From NCBI GenBank assembly GCA_029582165.1, contig CM055870.1:19446832-19510831 (forward strand): a stretch of DNA of 64,000 bases. Reading direction: 5' to 3'. Origin of the DNA: Portulaca oleracea. Taxonomy: Eukaryota; Streptophyta; Magnoliopsida; Caryophyllales; Portulacaceae. Below the pieces are notes generated by a model. The model had not been told where the DNA came from. It did no database searches and worked only from the letters and a program-made list of their open reading frames with translations. The first letter of the stretch is position 1. Every line of letters starts with the position of its first letter. Of the stretch, positions 11,665 to 23,300 are shown in pieces. The position numbers were made by a program, and so were the translations under genes.

Positions 11665-11736
11665 TATATTAAGGTGGAGGAGGAGTGGAAGGGGATCAGA
11701 AAGCAAAGAGAAAGAAAAGAGAGAGGGAATCAGAAA
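11665..11736 (+). promoter_or_regulatory. GA-rich 5' untranslated leader of the SEP3-like gene
   Basis: The 70 bases before the ATG are almost pure purine (GGAGGAGGAGTGGAAGGGG, then AGAAAGAAAAGAGAGAGGG). GA-rich leaders are common in plant MADS-box genes and can bind BPC-type GAGA factors. The transcription start was not located; TAGTATATTAAG just upstream is a weak TATA-like sequence. An ATG at 11674 opens the same frame and would add 21 basic residues, but the conserved MGRGRVELK start at 11737 is chosen because the MADS domain of this family starts at that methionine. Confidence 0.5.
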
Positions 11737-11921
11737 ATGGGAAGAGGGAGAGTAGAATTGAAAATGATAGAGAACAAGATAAACAGGCAAGTGACATTTT
11801 CAAAGAGAAGAAATGGGCTTTTGAAGAAAGCATATGAGCTCTCAGTTCTTTGTGATGCTGAAGTTGCTCTCATCATCTTCTCCAATAGAGGAAAGTTGTA
11901 CGAGTTCTGCAGTAGCTCTAG
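11737..11921 (+). CDS. SEP3-like: SEP3-like exon 1 (MADS domain)
   Basis: Encodes residues 1-61 and two bases of codon 62. It ends ...TGCAGTAGCTCTAG before the donor GTATAT, phase 2. It holds the whole DNA-binding and primary dimerisation domain, with no substitutions in the usual invariant residues (R3, K23, R24, G27, K30, K31, L38, C39). Confidence 0.95.
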
Positions 11922-14298
11922 GTATATCACATTACATCTCTCTTTTCTTTCTTTCTTTCTTTCTATTTCTATTTCTATTCTCCTAAGTAAACCCCCACAA
12001 AAGGTTAACACTTTTTCCTTTAAATTTCCCTGCTATTACATTTACATTTATATATGTATGTTTGTGTTTGAATTCTGATAGGAAAGAAATAGGGTAAGAG
12101 TTTTCCGTTTTGGTGAATGTTTCAACGTTTATAGCAGGTTGTGTTTGTGGGTTTTTCCTCTTACTTGTTTAATTTATAGGGAGACTTCTCTTTTGTTTGT
12201 TTCACATACACATTAGATTAGATCTATCTTTCCTCTTAGTAAATGTACCCTGTTTGGTTTCACCAACAATACCCTCCTTCTCCTTCTTCCTTTTGCTTGT
12301 GTTTTTTTTTTTGCTTTATACCAAACTGGGCTTTAGCCTTTATAAGCTTCTCTCTTTCTTCACTTCTTCAACAACTTGTTCTTGTTCCTTTTCCCTCTTC
12401 CATTTCAAAAGCTTGGTTTATAAGTTCTGTGAGCTTATATTAGTTTGGATCTTCGAGTTTGGATGATATATTCTTTGAAGATGGTCACTGAAATTACTGG
12501 ATCTGAACGGGTATGTTCCTTAACTTTCGTTAAAGCAAGCGAATCAGAATTTTAAGTTACTATATTTGTCCCTCTCGATTTTTAGGGTTTCTTCATGGAT
12601 CATCGTAGCTAGTCTTGCTCACTAAATTAAGTGTAGAATTAGGGATCTGGGTCCTGTCAAAAAAGTAGGGATTGACAAGATATTTTTTATTATAAATTAA
12701 TTAAATAAACAAGGAAACAGATTTGGGCGGTACTGTACTTTTATGGGCTAATGTATGTTTTTTCACAACAATCCTTCATATAGATGATCTTAATGCTAGG
12801 GTTTTCTTGTAGCTAGATTTGCAATTCTTCACACTACTCTCTCTCTCTCTCTCTCTCTTGTTTACCAATTTGGTCAATTATGTTCAAAGATTTACTATTA
12901 AAATTAATCGGTCATTGTTCCAATAACTAACCAGTGGATCTCTTACTGAACCCAAAAAATGTTTTCTTGATTATGTTGGTATGAAGATGTGAAGTAGTAT
13001 AGTTGCAGTGGCCTCTTTTCCCGCATTTTTTGCGTGATTACGTGAATATGATTTCATGCCTGATCTAATCACCTGAGGTGACAAGGGGATAGATTGAAGT
13101 GAAGTGACTATCTTTTTGGTTTTAGGTTTTCTTTGGTTAGAAAGAAAATTATTGTGGAGGAAGAAGATGCCTTTTTAAGGGAAATAATTTTTATGTCAAA
13201 ATTTCCCTTATTGGATAGAAAGTAAATCATTTTCAAGAAAATGATGAATATGTGTTGTACATGTTATTAATGAAATAAGTAGAGGTTTAATTTCATAGTA
13301 TATTTTTTTTTAATCTATCCAACATACTATAAAGTTATGATTTAAACGTTGAAATTGAACTTTATTGCTAAGTTCAGATAATTTTAGCGCCTGAAAATTT
13401 CGACATAAAGTTATGATTTAAATGTTGAAATTGAACTTTATTGCTAAGTTCGGAAAATTTTAGCGCCTGAAAATCTCGACATAAGTGGCTATATATATTA
13501 CAAATGAAAAATGTTTGGAACTCAATTAATTCATATTTGAGATTTTTAAACCATCATATCATTTTTATTCAAACTATTAAAATTGAATTTTGCTTTATAG
13601 TTTCAATTAGTTAACAACAAAAAATGTTGATATATGAAGCGATATGTTATCAGATAAAAATATTTTGAGCTTAAAATTTATATTTGGAATTGTTTTAATC
13701 AATTCTATCGTATTACAAAGTTTGAAACTAGACCGTTGAAAATTAAATTTTGCTCTTAAATTTCAGTTAGATTTAGCGAAAAAAATTCGCATAAGTGATT
13801 GTATGTGTTATAAATGAAAATATTTGTCGCTCAAAATTCGTATTTGAGTTTTTCTACTCAATCCTATCATATTATAAAGTTTTGATTATTGACTTTTGCT
13901 TCAAAGTTTCTATTAGTTTTAACGGTAAAAAATTGTCGCTGTATCAATATATATTACCACAAAAATATTTTGAGCTGAAAATTCATACTTGCCTTTATGA
14001 ATCAATTCTATTTGTAGTAAAAAGTTTGGGGCCAAACTATTGAAATTGTGAGAGAGATGTGTGTGTGTGTGCGCGCGCGCAAAAGAGAGAGAGAGAGAGA
14101 AAGGGAGAGAGATAGAAGTGTGTGTGTGTGTGTGTGTGTGTGCAAAAGAGAGAGAGAGATAGGGAGAGAGATAGATCTTTGTGTTTGTGTGGGTGTGTGT
14201 GTGTATGCAAGAGAGAGAGAGAGAGAGAGAGAGAGATGGGGAGAGAGATAGATGTGTGTGTGTGTGTAAAAGAGAGAGAGATATAGTGAGAAAGATAG

Positions 14299-14368
<70 letters not shown>

Positions 14369-17300
14369 TGTGCGCGTGCGCGTGCGCGTGAGAGAGAAAG
14401 AGAGATATGTGTGTGTGTGAGAGAGAGAGAGATGTGTGCCTGTGTGTGTGTGAGAGAGAAAGATCTCGCAACATGATATGGAGAAATGGAGGGTAAAATT
14501 ATGAATTGGTGTATTATGTATGTTACAATGTCATTAGAATTTTCCTTATAGCCCAAATTGGAGTGCAAGAAAATTAAGAATTAAAAGAAGTAAAGGAGAT
14601 TAAATCTCACTCACTCTTACTCTCCGTTACCCCCTCTCACTCCATTCCCAAGCAAGGGTACAGAGGAGTAGGCACCCTCCTAACCCTCCCTAACCCTTCC
14701 CCAAACAGAGCATTAATGACGAATAAAATTTTGGTTAGAATTGTTCAAACATTAAAAAAAAGAGCTTGTTAAAGATAAAAAGCTAGTTTAGTCTTTTCCA
14801 GCCCCACATATTGTCATATGTGTGAGGCCCTCAGTGAGTCAATTTTGCTTAGTTTTCTTCAAACATTTCTCAATTTAGATGTGCTTTAGATTATATGCAA
14901 TATATGGTACCTTGTTCATGGCTTTCTACGATTCAAGTTTCTCAAACGATTATTTTTCTTTTGTTTTTTTGTTACAGCATACTGAAAACTCTAGAGCGAT
15001 ATCAAAAGACCAACTTTGGAGCTCCAGACCCTACTGCCTCTGCTAGAGAAGCTTTGGTATGTACATATTTGCATGAATGTTGTATCTATGTATACTTCAT
15101 CCGTCCTAAATTAATTGCCACTTTAACTAAATTTTGATCGTTAATAACTCACAAACTACAATGAGTTACAATATGAAGTTCATTTATTAGAAAGATACTT
15201 TACTGAAAATGACAATGTAGATAATTTCATATTGTAACTCATTATACTTTGTAAATAATTAACGGTCAAAATTTAGTCAAAGTGTCAATTAATTTGGAAC
15301 GAAGGAGCAAATGCATTCTCCTGTGCTCTTAACTTAATAAATTCTTCTTGTGAAGAGCATAATGAAGCACGAAACCGTTAAATATGTTTAATCTTTCTCG
15401 TGTTTTTAACACCCCCGTCTCTCTCCCTCTCTAAAAAAAGAAGCAAATGAAAAGAAAGAGTTTATCATACATTAAGGAAGAAAGGTTATTGTAATGTAAT
15501 GCTTATAAAACCTAACAGAATATATGACCGCATTACTAGTTCATCCTAATCTCTCACTCTAACATCACAAATCGGAACTTCATAAATGTATGGAGCAAAA
15601 GAATTTTCATGTCTTCGATTGTTATTCTCATTTTCTTTGAACTACTCTCTACGCTTGTAGGAGCATTTTGAGGAGGTACATCGCATATTGTTAGAGTATA
15701 AAACTATGATGGGGGTACAATTATCAATTTAAGTTTTTGGTTGAGATGGTTCCACATAGTATTAGAGCTAGATCTGAACAAGAGGTCTTAAGTTTGAATC
15801 TCAGCACCCCCATATTTTTTTGCGCAAGGTGAAGGGTGCCTTTGCATTATCCATGTTTCAAGTTCAAAGGGCATTCGCGTAAGAGGGTGTGTTAGAGAAT
15901 AAAATTATGATTGGGCGTACAATTATCAGCTTAAGCTTTTGATTCAAATGGTTTCACACATACGAACGTCCTATATTGCATATGAACCTCCCTAATTAAA
16001 TATCATGACAATGGGACTAGAGTTATTACGTATTAGCTAAGTAGCACAGACTTGTACATGACGAAATTTTTAAAGATAAGAACATCACATGTTGTCCAAT
16101 ACCTAAACTAGTTTTATAGAGTAATTTATGAAACATCGAATTTTATTTCTCTCATAACTTATAAATTTTGAAACTATATATAAAATGTAAATCTCATAAA
16201 TTAATAGAAGAGGAACAAAGGTATTTGTGAGATTGGTAAACAACCCAACAAGAGCACTGATGTGTTGAAATAAAGGATATCATAGTTGAGGACATCATTG
16301 GAAATAAGCTAGCTTGAAATATGATGCATGCCCATCAATGATTTAGAGTACGTGTCCAAAGATTGGGACTCACATGTCCACCATGAGTACTTCCCGTTTT
16401 AAAATTCTTTTGGAGGACACATGTTCGAGGGGTGTCCAGGCCATCACAATCTGACACGTGTTTCAGGCGTGTCCGCCAGTGCCAGTGTTAAATGCTTGTC
16501 TGACATGGATAGACATGGCTGAAAGGAGTGTCTTTGCTTCCTAGTTATTTAGAGAGATATAGAGTAGAATGTTGTTTGCTTGATTTGGTCAAATCTAGCC
16601 TCATATTTCCTAAATTAGGGTTCATTTCATCCAACCCTATTCAAAATTAATCAAAGATATTTTAGTAAATATATACTTGTTTCGAATCTCACTTCCACCA
16701 ATATAATTCAAATTTTAAATTACGGTTTAACAGAAGAAAATTGACAATTCCTAATTGTATCATACTCTCATTCCCAGTATAAATTATTCTTCTCATTCCC
16801 ATTGCATATCGAAGGAGCCGTACAAGACTACAAGTAATGATAGTCAAATTGTGGTCTACAAGGTTGTAAAAAGTTAAAAGTGATTATTTGCAAAGGAAGG
16901 GTGATTCTTAACTTAGAGTGGTATATTGGATGCAGGAGCTGAGTAGTCAGCAAGAATATCTAAGGCTTAAAGCAAACTATGAAGCCCTACTACGGACTCA
17001 AAGGTTAGTCGATCAGTTGGTCTTTGTAGCTCCATCATTTGATCTTAATTTCTACAATTCTATGTACGTATAGCATGATTTAAATGATAAATCTGACTTT
17101 GTTGTTTGGATACACACATATATAGGAATCTATTAGGGGAGGATCTGGGACAACTAAGCAGCAAGGAACTTGAATCCCTGGAGATGCAACTTGATATGTC
17201 CCTGAAGCAAATAAGGGCAACCCGGGTATCAAATTAAACTACCTTCCTAATTACCTTCACTTCAATATTTACTGCTTAATTAACATATACTGACCAGTCA

Positions 17301-20300
17301 ATGGTACACTACACACAAGTTACATTACAATTCAAGCTAAGTTATATATGAGAATTGATCCCTGTTAAGTGTTCTGGCCACCTTCACTTCCGTTGTGTTT
17401 TTGGCATAAATACTTCATCTATCAATGGATGCCATGCCATACACACTGTAGGCATCATTCATGGAAACACTTATGGTAGTGAGAAAAAACACACTCCACA
17501 TGACACCAGAGACGAAGTATTGTATACAATGGGGGCCATGCATGAACTAACAAGACTAATTTGAAGAGGTAATGATATTTAAAAACCAGTAAACATTCCC
17601 AGCTTTACACCGTAGAATCAAAAGATAACTTATGTGTAAAAGGCCTAGGGAGCGGTAGCCACCTTCGATCCAGGTATAGCCCCGTCACTGCTCAACACAT
17701 AAATCAAGAAGAAAATGAATGAGCTAGGGAATTAAAATAGTGAGTGGTGGTGTTGGGTATGTGAGTGAAGTGTTACTTGACCCAGAAACCAGTAAACATT
17801 CCCAGCTTTAAACCGTAGAATCAAAAGATAACTTATGCGTAAAAGGCCTAGGGAGCGGTAGCCACCTTCGATCCAGGTATAGCCCCGTCATTGCTCTACA
17901 CATAAATCAAGAAGAAAATGAATGAGCTAGGGAATTAAAATAGTGAGTGGTGGTGTTGGGTATTTGAGTGAAGTGTTACTTGACCCAGAAATCAAGGAGA
18001 AAATATTAAATTGATGTGCTGGTGAATCATTTGCCATTCACCAGTCAGGTTGTAAAAATTACTCAATCAGTGAATCACATATACAACTATTTTAAAAACC
18101 GAGTCAGTTAATCTCTGGACTCATATATAATAATTTTAACAAGCGAGTCAATCAATCTCACTCACCTTGGTAATCTTCAGTATCATACTTAGGATTAAGG
18201 TGAGATAAAATGTATATATTATCTGTTTTTTTATAGGAAAAAGATATATATAATATTAATAATAGAGATAAAGAGTTGATAATCAACTAGCACCAAAAAA
18301 AGTTATGTACAACCATAAAATAAACTATCCACAAAATCTACCCTAGTATAGGAAGAGTTGAAATTCCCATTAACCCAATGAAGAAAGACGGGACAAAATT
18401 GGGGTTATTTGTATTTTGGGCCCCGAAGTATAGGGTCGGGGACTCGGGGTATTTATTTCTGGACCCTTGGTTTTCATTATTTATTTTTGGGACCCGGAAG
18501 AGTTCGTAGGTTGAAAAAAAGGTCCGTGTATTTTTTTCTTTTTATCACCAAACTTCAGGACTAAGGCTAAAACTAATATTAAAGTTGTAATACATCTCTT
18601 TTATTCATGCCGGAACTACTTAGACCCTGGGTACTTCAAGGTCTAATTAGTTCCGACATGAATAAGCTAGAGATGTGTATTATAGCTTCAATATTAGTTA
18701 CGTTTTTACCTTACTCCTGAAGTTTGGTGGTAATCGGGAAGTAAATTTAAACATGGGAAGAAAAAGAAAACAGTACACAGACTTTTTTTTTCAACCTACA
18801 AACTTTAAGAATTTTTTTTATTCAACCCATAAACTTTAGGTTTCCTAAAATAAAAAATGAAAACCAAGGGTTCAGAAAATAAATACTACTATACTTCGGG
18901 GTCCAAAATGCAAATAACCCCACAAAATTGTCATTAATCTCTAAAGATGGATTTCAACTCCATCGAAATCCCTTTGACTTTTTTCCTTCCAAATAACTGA
19001 AAACATCACATGAGGAATAACCAAGGTCTTCTTCTTCTTGGGTTTCCTTCCAACAAACCCTCCCAAGATAGGAGAAGATTCCTAATAGAAACGGATACAA
19101 CCCAAGGCACACCAAGACAACTCGGCGGTAAAGCCCAAAGAGAACTGACCAAGTCACAATGCAACAAAAGATGATTTGGATATTGAAGATCCCTCTTGCA
19201 CATGCTACAACAAAAGATGCTCTCATGAGTCATGACTCATGAGTCGCTTCCCAAACAAAAAAACGCAGCCTTTAAAGGTGTAGAAGACTTCCGATCCATA
19301 TACTGATAGATGGAAAAACTCACTACAACATAAATGGCCTATGCCAACAGTCGAAAACTGTTGCCTTAGGCCAAAGGCAACGGTATTTTGGCCTAATCCA
19401 ACAGGCATGGGCCGTTGCAGATACTTCCGTTGCCTTTTCCAAAGGGCGGTATTTGGCAACCTAAGGCAACGGTTCCTCGCAAGAGGGCTCAATCAATGCC
19501 TAAGGCAACGGTCCATCTAAGGCAGATCCAATGTTGTTGCGTTAACAAAAAGGCACGATCTAGTCTCATGCAAGAATAGCAAAGGCAACAGGCCAGTGTT
19601 GTTGCATCATAGCAAAGGCAACAATCCAGTGTCATTGCATTTGTAGCAAAGGCAACAATCCAAGGCTGTTGTATTGAAGACAACAAAGGCAACGGTCCAA
19701 TAGTGTTGTATATTAAAGCGACAAAGGCAACAGTGAAGTATCATTGCAATATAAACCAACATAGGCAACAGTATTAAAAGGCAATGGACTAATGCTTTAT
19801 CCCACCAAAAGCAACGGTACATTAGATGTTGTATTTCATAACAACAATCTACTATTGTTGCATATGCTTATTTCCAGTACCTATTCAATATTTATAATTG
19901 ATTACCTGTAATGATATGTAATACCAAATAATATACATATGACAACAAACGTCCAAATGCTATTAATATCATTGTTGGATCTCATTACAAGAGTCAAAAT
20001 ATGAAATAGGTCATCCATATAAGACACAAAAGATAGTAATAAGAAGTATCAAGTCCAAAATAGTATATCTAATAATAAATGTTTTCATCTTTGAAGATTA
20101 TCCTAATATTATGACACGATCCAATATAGATAAATAACCACCTAGACAGTCCATCATATTAACTCTCCATCTTCATCTTCACCTTCATCTTCACCATCAC
20201 CTTCATCTTCTTCCTGGGAAAAAGAAAACAAAATACTTAATATCAATTAGTTGCAAATTGTAGAAGAACACACTTAAAATTAATAACTAGTAGGAAGTAT

Positions 20301-23300
20301 TAGAGGACTCATTAAGTGAACGAATGGTTTTGGAATCAACCATTTTGGACACCAAATGAGCATGTACGAAGCAAAACATTGAAGCATGTAAAACTGATTT
20401 TTCTGGGCAAAAACAGTCTGGAAAACGCTTTGCTTAGAGTGATCCACAAAAGCTTTAGTCCTCAAACTTGGCTGAAATTTATGATAAATTATGAGGATCA
20501 TGACTGCAAAATTTCAAGCCAAACGGACTTGAAATGAGGTCTGTGAATTTTCTCCTAAAAATCAAACCAACACATGATGAATATACATCAACTATTAATG
20601 ACCAAAAGATTTAATTACATTGACTAGAGATCTGAGTTTTACACATACTAAAAACCTTAATTGACTAAAGACTATATTTTTACACGACCTAATGATGATA
20701 AATAAAAGATTTGTCTTCCAAAAGACCAAGTACAACACATCCCACCACAATAAAAATCATGAAAATTTAAGCATTTAATCAAAAAGAACATATAAAACTA
20801 ACTTACATCAATAGAGCCTTCTTAATGACAGTGCCCCAATATTTGCTAAGAACACCTATCTTCTAATCAAAACCGACAGTGACAGTAATGGCAAGGTTAT
20901 TGGCTTTCCCCTCAAATCAATTATCCATAAATATTTTTTCTCATACTCAGAGTCTAATAATTAAATTTTGCTAAGAATATGACAGATTTCTGGTTAAGAC
21001 ACAAAGAAAACAATGGAAATACAATACAATTCATTTTTTTTAATTGTTTTATACTCTAAACAATACCATTCATTTAATTTTAGGCTTTTCAGGTGGGACA
21101 AAACAACTAATGTTTCAAGTTATTGGTATGATATTTGGGTTAAACCTAGCATAAGACTATATAAGTATATATGTGGACACTATTTAAGTAAATCTTGGCA
21201 TAATTACAATCAATCTACACATCTTAGCCTCAATATAAACAAATCAATCTTAAAGAGGGATTGTAAACAGAACGAAAAGGGCAAGCCACTCACCATTATC
21301 CCAAGCACCCTAGCAGCAAAATGCAACAACACCCAATTCATACCAATTCATATATTTCATCCTTGGTAATTCCATGAACTTTAACAAATTGAAATAAGGT
21401 TGCAACTCCATTGAGGCATTCGAATTCATACCTGCTGACACTTGTGCCCAAATTGCTACTTGTGAATTCTTCATACCTTCAATTTCCTTCTAATCCTTCG
21501 CACCCCATTTTTGTCTTCAGAAAATGCTTCCATGTTGCCATTTGTTTCATCCTTAATCAAACCAAAGGGGCATCTCAATTCATACATAATTATATATATT
21601 GTCAATCCAATATATTAACAGTAAACGGGTCTCATACTGGAAAATCTCCTTTTTTTCATTCAAAAAAAAAATGGAAACAAGAACAAATAAAAGGGGCTCA
21701 TACTAGAATTAATGGGTACTATGAATTAGAACTTACATAAAGGCTTAGGTGACCACCTTATGGCATGACTTTACTTAGTTTACTGACATAGAGAAGAAGG
21801 AATGTATGCAGGTCAAAAACCACTAGAACTACCGTAAAGTCAAAATTTTTTCACCGAAATTGCTAAATCATCAACCTGTACGTCCAAACAAACACCCCAA
21901 ATTAAACAACTAATCCCCCAAAAATCGCAAATTAAGTTACCAAAATAATCAAAAATTTGCACATTTTCTCACCGGAATTGCTAAATCGGCGGAAAATTTG
22001 AGGGGGTTGTCGCCAATTGGGTCCTAAGAGGTTGGTGTGGAGGTCGAAATACTTGTCAACGGAGAAATCCTCGCTGGTGACGCCGTCGAGGCACCATAAG
22101 TCGTCGGAGAACGCGTGGGTGTTGCCGGATTTCATGGCGAACTCGGAGAAACCCTTGCATGTCCAACAATCATTCCCAGGCGAAGTTGGGAAGCATAGAT
22201 CGAGAAAGAGTGGGCGAGGCAGAGGAAATCGCGAAGCACTGATTGAGAATGAGTGCCGGAGTTGGGATCCGGTGGGAGTACGAGGGTCTAGGGTTTGGTG
22301 TGGGCGTTTGATTGTTGAACTGTGAAAGCCAAAAGGAGATAGTATTTCTTTTCACCCTGCTAGTGGTTGAATGTGAATAATACAGTGGGTGGGAAAATTT
22401 TAGGCTTAGGCATATTTTTGGCTCTTAGATTAAAATTTGAAAGAGAGAATACTCCCTCCGTTTTTTTTTCAATTGTCGCCTTAGTAGATGTGTCAAAAAC
22501 TTTGACTGTTAATATCTTAATTTGTATAATGATTCATCATACAAAATTGATATTGTTAGATTCATTATAAAAAATACTATTAGAAAAGTATAATATCATA
22601 TATCTTTATAAAAGTATTATGTGTGAAATTGTTGATTAAAGACGGACCTCAAAACGCGTGAAAGACAAATAAAAAAACGGAGGGAGTAATTTGATTTTGG
22701 AAAATTCAATTGAAAACATGGTGGGGAGATCTTAAAATAATATTTTAAATCTTGAAATAATTATGTTGGTGGGAAAATGGTGGAAATTCAGTGGAAAATT
22801 TCCCACTGTTAATAAAGTAGTTGGAAAACAGTGGGAACATTTATGCAGTGGGAAAATGGTGGTAAATTTACAACTAATTTTATTCAGCGGGAAAATTCAC
22901 TGGGTAATTCAATGATTTTTGGTAGTGGTGGCTCCAGCAACGGCAAACCGAGAAGAAGAAAAAGAGAGAACTTGAGGGTGAGAGAGGAAATGATATTCGA
23001 CAGGGTAGAATAGAAGGCAATGAGGAAAAATTAGGGTTTTAGTCTGGGCGTTTTACATAGAAGGCGGGGAAAGGAGGGATTCAACTTTTCATATTGGCGC
23101 TGAGTTTTCATTTTTTGGCCCCTTCAAGCGGCTAGGATGTCAAAATAATAGACGGCTATAGTGGCATTTGTTATAAATGCCGCTAAATAAATGCCGCTAG
23201 ATTCCAAAGTTGTTGTAGTGCTAGTGGTCATTCGAATTGGGTATGAGCCGGGTCTATGTTCGATTTGAGGTTATTCCCATTCAAATAAAGGTCGGACACT

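Noticed and set aside
11674..11736. Upstream in-frame ATG extending the MADS protein by 21 residues
   Set aside because: The extension is only basic residues from the purine-rich leader, and the family starts at the conserved MGRG methionine.
14008..14568. Long ORFs on both strands (up to 186 residues of SLSL/THTH repeats)
   Set aside because: They are translations of the (GT)n/(GA)n microsatellite in intron 1; every frame is open because the repeat lacks stops.
19489..19822. ORFs with repeated CCLCY-like motifs (cysteine-rich)
   Set aside because: They are translations of the GGCAACGG-type subterminal repeats of the CACTA.
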